NCBI GenBank assembly: GCA_035772785.1 | Contig: JAOCPU010000035.1 | Location: forward strand, 248,001-312,000 | Reading direction: 5' to 3' | Length of the DNA: 64,000 bases | Source of the DNA: Phlebiopsis flavidoalba | Lineage: Eukaryota; Basidiomycota; Agaricomycetes; Polyporales; Phanerochaetaceae | Shown here: in pieces, positions 46,106 to 57,416 of the stretch | Numbering within the stretch: the first letter of the stretch is position 1 | How the letters are laid out: each line of letters opens with the position of its first letter | Notes under the pieces: model-generated | What the model was told of the DNA's origin: nothing | Database searches by the model: none | Seen by the model: only the letters and a program-made list of their open reading frames with translations | Made by a program: the position numbers and the translations under genes

Positions 46106-46338
46106 AGGTCGACCACAAGTACCCAGTACTGTGGGATGGAGGGACAAAAAGGTCACTCGGGGCTCCAGCAGCTGCAAAGCGAAACGGACGTACCAGGCAG
46201 TGCATTAAATATGGGCATTCAAGAGCAGCCCCGCACAGCCGGCATCGTGTTCAACTGCTCAGGGGTGGCAGATACCCATCGTTTTATCTGCGTACGATTC
46301 ACACCATAAAACACTTTCATCGTGCGCGGACTGTTTGA
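46106..46338 (+). pseudogene. Family M copy 4 fragment
   Basis: Begins with the nucleotide block that encodes TTST-x-TV in the other copies (CCACAAGTACCCAGTACTGTG), here split by one extra C, then SLGAPAAAKRNGRTR. Only the exon-B region is recognisable. Confidence 0.35.
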
Positions 46339-46800
46339 TTCTCGGGCGACCATCGGGCAAATTGATATCAACACCAAAAACCGAGACCACAGTTGCTTTA
46401 GCTAGAGTATTCGACAAAGAACTCGTCATGAATCTTTGAAATCTGTAGCGCTGCGTCAGCTAGAGTCCAAAACACCAGTTGGTAATGTCCAATGCGTGTT
46501 GCAATTTTGGCTGTCAATAGACGGGCCAACTCTTCTAGCAGGCGTACTTAGCCCGCGTATTTGCTATAGAGAACCTTAGACGACGATGAGAGAAGTCCTG
46601 CCTAGTTCCAGAGGTCGGACTTGCGAACTAAGCAACAACGTGATAGCATGAGCTTAGCACTGTGTTTGAGCATGGTTATCCAAAAAGACAAACGACTCGA
46701 GCTGAAACGGACATGCTTAATACATGAAAATTTGTAATTCCGCGTGAGCATGCTTTCGTCACCCACCGTCGCGCGCTCATGTAGGCAGGTGTCCCTTGAG
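46339..46800. other. No clear gene
   Basis: Nothing supported. Confidence 0.45.
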
Positions 46801-48730
46801 CAACTCACTGAGAGGATAGCGTTGAGATCCGTTCAGAACGACCAGCAGCTCCTCCGCATACTCCCCCGCCGTTCGTGTTGTCTTCCATTGCGACGCTGTC
46901 GACGCTGGGGGCGCAAGCGTATCAGCAGGCCCGGCGAGCGTTTCAGCTGAGGCCCGCAGTGCCGCGTCTCTGCTCTACAACGGGCTGCAGCGCGCACCAG
47001 TCTTGCCGCCCCCCGCAAGCCCCTGCCAGTATGTATGATCCGCGCGCACGGTCGCGTGCGCCCTCCGGCGCATTTGGTCGCAGGCCTTGCGTCGGGTCCT
47101 CTGAGATTACTGTGCGATAGCTTGCGAAGGCTTTGGCGGCGCTGCTTCTTACGACGTGTTGCGGCCGCAGGTGGTGAGGGTCGGCCTTCGGTAACGAGCT
47201 TTGCTTGGGCGCAGCGGAGTAGGGGTTTGCTGCGATCCTTGTCATGACACCAGGGGGGGCGCGTCGGTCAATCGGTCCGTCCTCGAGAAGATGAGGCCAA
47301 TCGCTTGGTGATTCGCGCACCTGTGGAAACAGAGAAAAAGAGGTTACAGAGTGAGCAGGAGACCGCAGAATCATAATATTGGACCGCTTTGCCTAGGTAC
47401 TCATGGCGTCTGCTGGCAGGCTCGCGAGACGCGCCCTTCAGGTTCTCAGAGCTCCTTTGCTCCAGACCAAATCCATGCCTCAGACTGAAAGCTTTGTGTC
47501 CCCCCGCGTTTAAACTGCATAGAAGATAGCAATTAAACCATGTCACCGTGATAACTATTTACTTTTGGCTCTCATAGTTTACTTTGGCCTTGCGGGCCCT
47601 GTGTCGGGTCGAGTGGAGGTCCGCTCGCAAGACGTGCTTCCACCGTCTTCATCTCGGCGTCGATCTCCGCGACCTTCGTACTGTACCTTTTGAAAATACG
47701 TGATGAATAAAAAATATTTTCCAAAACTCGGTGCGCACCTTGTTGCTCAATGCTCCCACCTCAATCATCCGTGGTGTTCAGCGCGTCAACATGTTGTTCA
47801 AAAGCGCCGTCGTCCTGTTCTTCGGGCACACTTTCAGCTGGGCGTCCAGGTCACGGCGAGCTTGACGAGCATTCATCCGCGCCGACGGTGTGCACGGCGG
47901 AGTAGCCATGGGTGAGGTCGTTGCAGATATTCGGGAGTGGCAGTCGCGGAGTGCTGGCACACGAAGGGCGTCCATGTGTCTCCTGGGCGCGCGCCGAGCG
48001 AGTAATGCCCTTTCTTTTTTTTTGAGTTGCCAATGTCGATGCGACAAGATCAGCCTGCAAGCTCGCTTCAAGCCTGGTAGTCGCTGCGAAACCTCTTCGA
48101 CTTCATTCTTCGAGGCCGCTTCGCCCCTCGAGTGATGCTATTTTGTCGTTGATGTTCTCGCGCAGGGTCGCGTAGCTCAATCTGTCCGACCAAAGTGTGC
48201 TGTGATACGATGTCAGTCGGCATACATGGACGCAGAGCAACACGAGACTGACCGTAAGTACCCAGAAGACCATCAACGGATGCTGCCCGCTGAAGCCCTC
48301 CAGGGCAGCGCCCCTCGTGAACCCACTGTCCCTGGGCTTCTCAGTCCCGCTCCTACGTCCAAACCACGGCGATAATACGTTCCTGGTGCACAATCAGTCT
48401 CGATCAACCTTGCACTCATTTGTGACACACATACCCTTTGGACGTCCTGAACAAACCGCACTCCGAGCACCCGGTGCTCGTCCGCATGGTAAAGCCAGTG
48501 CTCTGGCCATAGATATCTTCGCCCCCTGGCTGCAACACCAGCGCATGCTCTTCGCCGCCCTCGCCACCGCCGCGCCAGCCATTGTGTGCTGCCATCTGTG
48601 AACTCGGAACGGAGCGCAAGTGCGCGACGACGTGTGTTTCCGTTCGCGGAATCGTGACACGCACCGCGCGTACACGCGACTTGTGTCCCGATCTTACGCG
48701 CTCCGTCTCCGCGTCGTCGGTGCGTCCTCA
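46801..48730 (-). CDS. Membrane-anchored coiled-coil protein, unknown
   Basis: On the minus strand a hydrophobic helix, MVFWVLTVSLVLLCVHVC (about 48216-48270), is followed by heptad-rich segments: LRENINDKIASLEGR, ATTRLEASLQADLVAST, ARQARRDLDAQLKVC and STKVAEIDAEMKTVEARLAS. After an intron ending TTTCCACAG near 47315 come about 500 bases ending TRTAGEYAEELLVVLNGSQR. One membrane segment followed by coiled coil recalls nuclear-envelope SUN proteins, but I do not see the SUN-domain signature, so I leave it unnamed. Frames switch several times. The upstream border with the lectin-like gene is uncertain. Confidence 0.4.
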
Positions 48731-48779
48731 TCTGTTGTTGTTGTTAGAAAGACCCGAAGAAAATGAAATGAGGGCTTAC

Positions 48780-50215
48780 CGCTGAAGTGCGAGCCGCCTT
48801 ACACCCCATGTGAGCCGGCCCCACTTGCTGGCCCGCTTTCTCACCAATCTTGTCGATAGCGACAGCGTCGGTCCAGTGGTAGCCCGAACCGATGTTGGGG
48901 ACGGCGATGGTGTGGTATAAGATCTGATATATCTTGTCCCCCCCTTGTGAGAACACTTTAGCTCAGCCAGGACACTTGACGTAGTTCAGAGACAGACCTA
49001 GGTCCTTGTCCAACCCAGAATACGTTTCGGGATGTTGACGTGGACCTCCTTAGTTAAAGTCCCGACGTTTGCGAACGAAGGCGATGACGATCTGCGTTCG
49101 GGAAGTGCAAACTCTCAAGAAGCTCCCACTTCACAGGGGTTTAGTGAGCCCTATCCCACATTGACAGAAAAGCCGGGCGTACCGAAGCCATTTTGCCCTC
49201 GGTTAATCCTGCATGTGGGACCATTCCTCGGCAGAATGTTTTTTTGTGCTCATCCTGGAGGATAGAGTCTGCGGAGTAGGGTCAAGAAGCTATTCTCGAC
49301 ATGATATCGAACCCTGTACCTCATCTGCAGACCCACGTTGTCGGACCACTCAACACTGAGATGAGGCAGTGATGTCCTCTCAATGACGTTGTTAAATGTT
49401 TCGGAAAACACCCGGAATAGCACTCCTATTAGACATGCGGGCCGTCACCAAAATGACTGGCAGGGACTTGCTTAAGAACGTACCATTGTTGCTTTTGGAC
49501 GTCTCACGCGCGATACTCTCGCACAGACTTCGACTCATCTTGGGAAGAAGACCCCGGATTTCGTTCAAGTCTAAGAAAAATTGAGACTCAGATAGGATTG
49601 ACAGACGGCCAAGCGCTAGTACGCACCGTTCCAGCGGTACACCGATACCCGTACCCTTGCACGCTTTAACGTTGGTCACCGTGTGAACGTCCTTTGCCCA
49701 CGTCCCACTTGGAGCCACCGCTCGCGGGGCCCGTTGCCACCCTACCACATATTTTGATAACTAGTTATCACATGAGAGGAGAAGGTTGTGTCCATGTGAG
49801 CTCACCGGTAGCACACATGCCTTTGGCGTTCTGGAAGAACAACAGCGCGCGGGAGCCGTCTTCGGCGCATACTGCGGCAATGTTGGTGCCCATAAGCGCA
49901 GTAAAGTCAAAGTCTTCGAAGCCAGTGTGAGGATGCCCAGTACGTTGTCGGCGTTGCGCTGGGACCCTCAGGTGACGTGTACGTCTTGGTAAAACAGAGA
50001 CGCGAAGTCGACCGCCCCACTACAGCGAACAGTGAGCGCTGAGTGCTGGTGAATGAGAGAAAGCCGTTGACCATACAGAGAGGGCGCAAAGCGCGCTGTT
50101 TTTGCTGCATCGGAAGGTCAACTTGACCTGTTTGCGACAGCATCAGTAGCTGGCCATCTCTTTTAATGTGATCGGTTTTACCGTGAACCATTTTCTCTTT
50201 TTCTGCGCAGGTCCT
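48780..50215 (-). CDS. Possible fungal fucose-lectin-like protein
   Basis: The most telling segment is FDFTALMGTNIAAVCAEDG then SRALLFFQNAKG (about 49813-49910), which has the form of a blade of the AAL-type six-bladed fucose lectins (GT-IAAV...R-FFQ--G). Other exonic pieces are VATGPASGGSKWDVGKG, LSESQFFLDLNEI and GSGYHWTDAVAIDKIGE. Typical introns (GTGAGC, GTACGT, GTAAGC donors) separate them. Such lectins bind fucosylated glycans. I see one convincing blade, and the others are too broken to count, so the family call is tentative. Confidence 0.35.
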
Positions 50216-52066
50216 ATCGAATCTGAGACGGAAGGTCAGTGCGGTTTAACAGAAGTGGGCCAGTGAGGTGAGTGCACTTACGGTACTTCTCGAGACTTGA
50301 CTTCCGCTTCATTGAACGTCGCTTCTGGTATCGTTGTTGCCACGACACTTCACGGACGTCTCCGTCGCTTGTCTTGGTGAACGCACGAAGGAAACGCCGA
50401 GCGAGAGCGGCGGCGGTCAGAGTCACGGTGCGCTGCATGAAGTTGATTAGTTCTGTCACTAGTAGACAAAGAAGGAACAACGAATCATGTAGGCAGAGGC
50501 ATAACGGGCTGAAAGAGGACGTTGAAAGTATCTGAGGGTTGGTGGGTAATGTTATATACAAACCTTCCAAGAAGGTGCTTACGCTCGGAGGACCTCGCAA
50601 CCGATGCTTCTAGGCCGTTCATCCAAGCGAGCTTCAATGTTTGTGTAGGAGCACGGAATATAGAGTCGAGATGAGGTACCATTCTTTCGTGACTTGGACA
50701 CTGGCATGGGAAAGTATTGTCTGGCAAAGCACTGAGCGCGCTCTACCAGACGCTTCGATGTCTTCGTTTTAAAGTATAGAGACAGGTCTTAGGTTTTAAA
50801 GCAGGTCCTCAGACTTGAACGAGCAATGGGATCAAATGCGCTAGTACTAGGAAAAGAAAGAATACGACAAATGAACACTGTCCGAACGTTTGATGAAGGC
50901 GGTGCGGGTGCGAACGGGACACATTTGTTATATTGGCTCACCATTTCAAACACAGCGGCAAGCGCTGTCCCGCGATCTGTCAACAAAGTCCCGACGAGCC
51001 ATTCATGGATCATGTTTTCCCCCTGCACCGCATTCCGGCCATTTTGAACTTCAGCGCCACTAATCGCCACAGATAATACACCCACGCGAGAAAGATGCGC
51101 AAAAATGCAGCTCCTGTCTGGTTTTGGGTAACATAGTTAGGCCTACTAAGCAAACCTCAACAGCGCGCACGGATCCAAAATTCGAATGAAAACTGTTTCA
51201 GGATGGATAGTGCTGGCAAAGTCGTGTGGTTAAATGGCCGTGGGTGGCCCTGAGTCGAACTTCCGAGACTTTACGTGGTCACATGCGTTCGTTGCCAAAG
51301 CTTATTGCCACATCGTTCTCATGGGAGGTTGCCCGCGTGGAGGTGCGCGAGCTTTTAGTGCATATCTACATTGTGTCTATATCCACAAAAGGATCAGGTC
51401 AATTCGCAAGTGGGAAGCAAAAACAGCACGTACACTGAGAACCAGAAGCTGACAAATCCTGGGGATTACCGGATACTGTAGCTCACATTACGACGCTGAG
51501 TCTGAGTCCTTAGCCAGGAACTACTGGCGCGATTTATTTCTGGAAAGTTTTACGCAACAATCACTTTTGAATTCTTGAATTTACCATTCGCATGACTTCT
51601 TTATGGCCCTGTCAAAGGATTGTGCCTCTAAATCGATGGCTTGCACGACGTCGTCGCAATCCAACGTTAAAAAAAATCAAACGTTTTTTAGCAGGCGTTA
51701 GTCTCAATCGTGAACCGTGATGTGACTGTACGTCACCTGGTCACTGTAACGAAGTCACGCGTTTTTTGCGACCTTGATCTCTACCTCGACCTCCAATGTA
51801 CAATGTTCAGATTTTTGACATTTCCCTCATTTTTCCTAGTCGGGAACATGGATATCCAAAGGAAAGCTACTACTCCCCAGGAATACATTCCAGAACCCAC
51901 TTTGGATTCTCAGCGACAGAATGAATAGGCTCCTGGCAGGCACATGGAGGTGAGTAGGAAGCATATTCGATACAATAAGCAAGTCTCCTCATCCAAAGTA
52001 CAGCTCGTAATATGACATGAAACGATATTACATAAGATATTTTCTAGTGGTTTTCGTGATATATCT
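50216..52066. other. Unresolved stretch
   Basis: A minus-strand fragment, LARRFLRAFTKTSDGDVREV then SWQQRYQKRRSMKRKSSLEK (about 50270-50430), is coding-like and may be a 5' exon of the lectin-like gene or a separate gene. Nothing else is supported. Confidence 0.35.
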
Positions 52067-52465
52067 TTGAACACGGCTTCGCCGACATCACCCTGGATTG
52101 GTTCGACCGTCACCGCGAACGTCCGTCGGGAGCCTGCACCAGAGCAGGACGTCCCAGTGTTGATTGCTCTCGCTTTGGTATCGATCCCCTTCACCCACGT
52201 TCTCCTTCAACATAGTTCCGTCGCACGCATAGTGTCAATTCTACTTATGGCTCTGTTCTCAGCACTCCTCTCGGTCGCGCGTTCCTGTCGGCCGCCTCAG
52301 TCATCTGACCTCTATATGCAGGCGTTTATCGTATGGCCTTTTGAGTATCGCCAAAGATATCGCCTTCAGCCGGCGCGCCGTCCGCCAATGGGAAATTTGC
52401 TTCGGGAGTTGCACAAAAAATTTCGACAGGTGGGCTTTCGCCATAAGTCTGGCTTCTATGAGTAG
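52067..52465 (+). CDS. Open frame with hydrophobic segments
   Basis: A 132-residue frame with two hydrophobic stretches (VLIALALVSIPFTHVLL and IVSILLMALFSALLSVA) and a basic C-terminus. No family, promoter or splice evidence, so it may be incidental. Confidence 0.25.
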   Translation: MNTASPTSPWIGSTVTANVRREPAPEQDVPVLIALALVSIPFTHVLLQHSSVARIVSILLMALFSALLSVARSCRPPQSSDLYMQAFIVWPFEYRQRYRLQPARRPPMGNLLRELHKKFRQVGFRHKSGFYE

Positions 52466-53347
52466 CTGAAGGCACAAGCTTTCAATTCTGTTGATTGTAG
52501 GGCGGCAAAATCGATTTCGGCAAGAAGTTTACGTTCGAAGTCATGATAGTAGGGCGAGGAGGTAAGCAAACGTGGGGTCAGGAGGTAATTCATGATAGTT
52601 GGGGTGAGGAGGGTAAGCAAACATTGCTCCAACATACTAGTTGTTACTGACCATGTCGCGTTCTAGATACATGCAGTAGGCGGCCTCAACATGTTTAAAT
52701 TTGCATGGCGCGCTGAATAATACCTTTTGTGGTCTATGGCGTACACCGCTCGTCTGTCAAGACATGTTGCACTGTCAGTTCTGCAGCGATGCGTCGGAGG
52801 CTATGTTGAGAGTTATATATCGCCGTAGGCCAGCCCAGAAAAGTCCTATATTTCACTGCTTCCATATTGCCTTATATCCGCTAGGAAAGGACTGACGCCA
52901 TCTGGATGCCTTTCCTCCTAGACTCAAACCCGGAAATTCGACGTTGTTGTCCTAGCCTCTGCAGCGGCGGGTCAGCATGCCATATTTTGATGTAACATAA
53001 TGTGGGTGCTTGATTGTAGCACTCAAAAGCGAATAAAAAGCTGTGCTGCTCGCTTATCATGTCGAAGGTAGAGCACGCCACTCACAGATATATCCCCACC
53101 GTCTTTTGGACCAGCCCATTTTAAGAAGACGACGGTCATATTATGAGCGCTCCCCGTCGCGATCTGTTAGCTCGCGTCGGTCCGGATAGCCTACTCTGAT
53201 GAATGTAGTTACCAAGTGGTACCTGGTCTCTCACGCGCACTTCAAAGAGCAACAACGGCGCTCCTGGGACCTGAGGGCCTATCATGCACATCCAATATGT
53301 TCCTGGATAGTGGGTGTTAATTTGTTTCTTCAATATCATTCACAGGT
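52466..53347. other. No clear gene
   Basis: Contains two nearby direct repeats around 52540-52620 (CATGATAGT..GG.G..GAGG and GGTAAGCAAAC). No gene seen. Confidence 0.45.
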
Positions 53348-53460
53348 CGACACCCACCCCGCCCCCCCCCCCCCCCGGCCTCAGCCCACCCCCACCCCCC
53401 CCCCACGTTGACCCACACCACCCCCCCCACAACACCCGAAACCCCACCACCCCACATCAC
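53348..53460. repeat. Long C-rich low-complexity tract
   Basis: About 110 bases, mostly C in runs of 4-16 separated by A, G or T. Confidence 0.9.
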
Positions 53461-56400
53461 GTTGTTGGTTAGTTTCACTACCCTACGATCGATTACCCAT
53501 GGCAATGCACTACAGTCGAGACTAGACTCCTAGTGCTGGAACGACCCTTGGTGTACGCCCAAATCGCTGAAATAGCCGGGTCAACGGTTCGCAGTCAAGG
53601 CAGCGAGAAACGTCAGAGTATCGCTTTGTTAAACGATATGCCGAAGGACAGAGCATGGCACTGATTTACAACAGCGTGCATTGCTTTGGACGACCACTCA
53701 CATATATAATGAGATATCGAGTACAGCCGTTTCTTTGCTCTTCTTCTTGGCAGGTCCAGTCCACCACATCCCTTGACATTGCTGGGTCTGCGCGGTACAG
53801 GTGTCGCAGTAAGTCGTGATCTATGTCAGTGAATTATGATGCATCATTTACAATCTAAGTCATTTACAATCTAAGGCTTCGTCGTGTGCATACTTTGCAT
53901 TAATTACTTAGCATATCACATCTTATAGACCATGAAAATCTACAAATTACAAAAATCTTGCTTGCCTCCTCCTAGGACTCTAGTTATTCAGTCGAGTCAT
54001 CGCGCCGCCCCTTTCAACAGGTCTCCCAACGAGCGTCTTCTGTAACTCTGTCAAGTCAGCGCTAACGCTGCCGACTGTTAACTCTCGGTGCGCTTACTCC
54101 TGTACGGTAATATTTTGACAAGCTACGAAATTCTCACATTGCATAGAGCCCGCCTTTGTCAGAGAGACACGGATACATTGGTAGCGGTGCACACCCCCGG
54201 AGGCAGGTGAAAACCGTGGCACAGGGTATTCGGAAAACATGAGTGAGTACCGGCGTTTCGCGGTGTATACACCCATTGACACGTGGGTTCTACCATTTTG
54301 TAGCGCGTCGTGCATAACGACGGGCGGTTTTGAAGGCCTGAATGCATCTTTCTCAGTGCAGAGACGTGCTGCTGGCAGTACCCCTGGGCTGGTGATTAGC
54401 AGACTACGTGACTCTAGTCTTCCTAGCTAGCATGGTCTGATAGTTTGCTTAGAGGATGCAAAAGTCATAGCCAGGGCCCACCGCCAGCATGTTCCGGTAA
54501 TGATATGTAAGCAAGATAGAACTGCACCGATACCCTGGCGGTGCGCTTCGTTTTTGTACACTCGTTTGAACTCGAGCCTATCAGGTAATCTGTGATTACC
54601 CCATGGGCTCCAACTCAATGCATTAAAAGGCTCAGTGCTCAAAATGTTTTAGTGTTGAACACTATGTGTTGACCTCTCTACGGTCCTTGGGAAACGTCGC
54701 AGAAGAGCTACCGAGACCACAAAACCAGGTATGCGAACAGTCATCCGCGAAAGGTCCTCTAGAATTAGGGAAATCTACCGACACAGCACTTGACGCGGCA
54801 TGAGAATGATCGGGACTGCATTTCCCAAGGAAGATACAACAGCTGGAGTTCTTTGCATCATCATCATCCTCGATTCCTCACGGAAATCGTTCGGAGTAGG
54901 CTAACGTTGCAACCAACTTCGAGCATATTTACGGCCCCGGGTACCTGCGGACGTTGCTTTGACATTCGTGAGGGCTTTGGGAGCCCTGATGTGGGTGCTG
55001 ACTATGTGATGTCAGATCCCACGCTTTTGAGGGCGGCAGCACAATGAGACGCCTCTTATACGTCTTTGCGATCCGCTGTCGTGCTGTTGCGTTGTGATGG
55101 GGATTGCTAGATGTGGTTACGTTCGATGGTAGTAGGTGTTCGCAGTGACGAGTCTGCTGATTGCATCATCGTAATAGCCAGTTATATATGGACTAACAGA
55201 CCCATACATTTTACTGAGACTCTCTAGCTCAGGGTAGTCTCGTCTCCATCCCCGGAATTTCTCAGGTAGTACTTGGTACTACCCTGGTGGTGTGTCAACT
55301 AGCGTTCCTGATGATTCCATACTAACGGTCGCTCTAAGTCTATTTGTGAACTTTTCATCTTGCGGAAACAGTCATGAAGGCTTTTGCGAGCAGCACCCCT
55401 GCTTTTCGTGGTCTTCGCAGCTATGGTGACTCCTCTGGAAATATAGCGCTCCTGTTGCCTTCATAGAGCACAAGAGTCTCGTACGCCGTGCGCCACCCAC
55501 TCAACCCCCTGGTCGAGGGTATGAGGCCCGGCTCTGACTCAGCATTTAAAGCCTTCTGAGACTGAGGTGGGAGTCATTATTTTAGGAAAGTCACTCGTTT
55601 GAGTACCTCTTGACAGACTTCTTGCAGCTTGATGATAAGACCCAACGAGCTCCATATTGTGCTGGTTTTATTCAGCGCGTCGCGTTCATTGGTTCCCGAA
55701 ACTCTACACCGTTTAATGTAAAACATAGGACTCCACTGTGGGTGTGTGACCACTTATACATGCTATCTTGAGACAAAGAACTCAGAGCCACGGGCCACGC
55801 AATTATGCCCCCGTGTCCGAAATATACTACGCTAAGGTAAGCCAAGATACTTCACCATAATTATTCTGGGTTGTTTGAGGGACCGAGCCCTAAGTCTATC
55901 TTCATACTTTGCTACAGCGATTAGGGTGTGGTAAATTGGCGTACCCAGAAGAGACTGTACTGAGTCTTTCCTCACGATGTCTGTCATTTGCATGTTATAT
56001 CAGCTTGATCATGTAAAAATCAAATACACTAGCAACAAAAGCACTGGACAATGCCTACAGTGTGTCGCACTTGTTCTTGAATAATACGAGATGATTGGAG
56101 GCCGTTAGTAGGCCACTAGCAAATTCGCCCTCATTTATTGTAGTTGGAAGCAATCAAGAGAAAAGACTTAGCCTTTAGAATGAGGTGATCGATGGCGTAC
56201 ACCATCGAGACCTGGCCATCAATCTTTGAAGATGTGGCTGTAAATTTTACACTTCGGCCGGTTCCAAGCTTAAGTTCTCCGAACTTGACAGATAGATGGA
56301 AAGACAAGTACCCCGCTACGAGAAATGGCGACCAGTCCCGTTGCTACAGTGGACTCAAATACATCTCATAGTACATCATCTCGGTCTGACCTCGACTATC

Positions 56401-56602
56401 CTCATGTTGCTTTGTGTACAGCATGAACTCGCGGTAGCCGTGGTCGACTGCATTCCAGATTACAGAACCCTTCTTTACATCCAGATGTGCACAGCTCCAC
56501 GTTGCTCATCCCTTCCGTTGTGTAGCTGCGGGATAAGGCGTGTTCGGCTCGCGGAGAACGGGAAATGGTTATGATATTTCCACATAGCAAGACTCACCGA
56601 CG
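53461..56602. other. Largest gene-poor stretch of the window
   Basis: Open frames at 54239-54430 and 54790-55047 are unremarkable. A possible broken signal peptide starts at 55374 (ATG then, one frame over, LLFVVFAAMVTPLE), but its TATA element at about 55183 is too far away for the array design. Confidence 0.4.
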
Positions 56603-56640
56603 TATATATGAGGACACATCTGAGGTAGTAAGGGATCAGC

Positions 56641-56654
56641 AGAGCAGGTCCTCT
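56641..56654 (+). promoter_or_regulatory. Degenerate palindrome AGAGCAGGTCCTCT, promoter of gene l
   Basis: 38 nt after TATATAT (56603-56609) and 44 nt before the ATG at 56685. Outer 4-bp arms are intact, with a longer centre. Confidence 0.6.
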
Positions 56655-56684
56655 CGTCAGTCGCTTTCATATTCCTTCCCAAAG

Positions 56685-57120
56685 ATGCAGACCATCGCAT
56701 TCTTCGCCATCCTCGCTTTCTCCTTCCAAGCTCTCATGGGTACCGCTACGGCCGGTACAGCCCAGTGAGCTTGTCTAGCCGTGAGAGCATGCCATTTAAT
56801 GGTGCACACCAGACATGAGATAGTAAGTCTTCGCCGGCAGAATGTATCGCTCTCAGCTGAGCTAATGGGTGCGCAGCGAGCATGGTAGGGCTATAGCGTC
56901 GAACGTCACGGCACCGCGAATACCACTTTGGCAACCTCGTCAGTGGGGTAAGTAGCCAGCTCAGCTTTTCGAATTGTATCAACATCATAGTTTGATTGTT
57001 GGTTATAGTTCTGGCTCGGTCGGCGAGCCCGTGACCGAGCAAGGCGGCGCGCCCCACGTTAGGATCCGCTCATCGCGAGGGACTGCGACCAGCGTAGTGA
57101 CGACATGTGATAGTATAATA
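56685..57120 (+). CDS. Small secreted protein l
   Basis: Exon 1 (56685-56764) is little more than a signal peptide, MQTIAFFAILAFSFQALMGT plus ATAGTA, and ends in phase 2 at a GTGAGC donor; unspliced it stops after 27 residues. The GAP exon is at 57009 (acceptor TTATAG), in the matching phase: SGSVGEPVTEQGGAPHVRI then SSRGTATSVVTTCD. Between them, 56831-56941 could be an additional exon (acceptor CCGGCAG, donor GTAAGT), but it contains a stop in the natural phase. Gene l lies 19 kb from the rest of the array, next to the pectin methylesterase. Confidence 0.55.
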
Positions 57121-57416
57121 GTGTGGCACTCACGGAACGTCTCGTAGTTCGGGAACATTTTGAGGACTGCCTTTCCGATAATGTCCCCGAGTTTGGATGT
57201 CTCCCAACCGAAGTAGCATATCCTGTCAAGCATTGTACGCACAGCGTATTGCGGATACAGCCCGGTGGCGTGTGACTTCCATAGCTGGAATAAATATGAA
57301 CGCCTCTGCTACTCTGGAGGAGTACAAACCCGGTCGATGTGCAAAATCCTTTCACATGAGTCGAATTGCATTGCATTAAAAGGTCTTCGACATGACGCTC
57401 ACATACCATGACGCTG

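Noticed and set aside
46801..48730. SUN-domain nuclear-envelope protein
   Set aside because: The membrane helix plus coiled coil fits, but the characteristic SUN-domain core could not be found in any frame.
49290..49315. Minus-strand GGTTCGATATC resembling a tRNA B box
   Set aside because: No D-arm or anticodon stem can be drawn around it.
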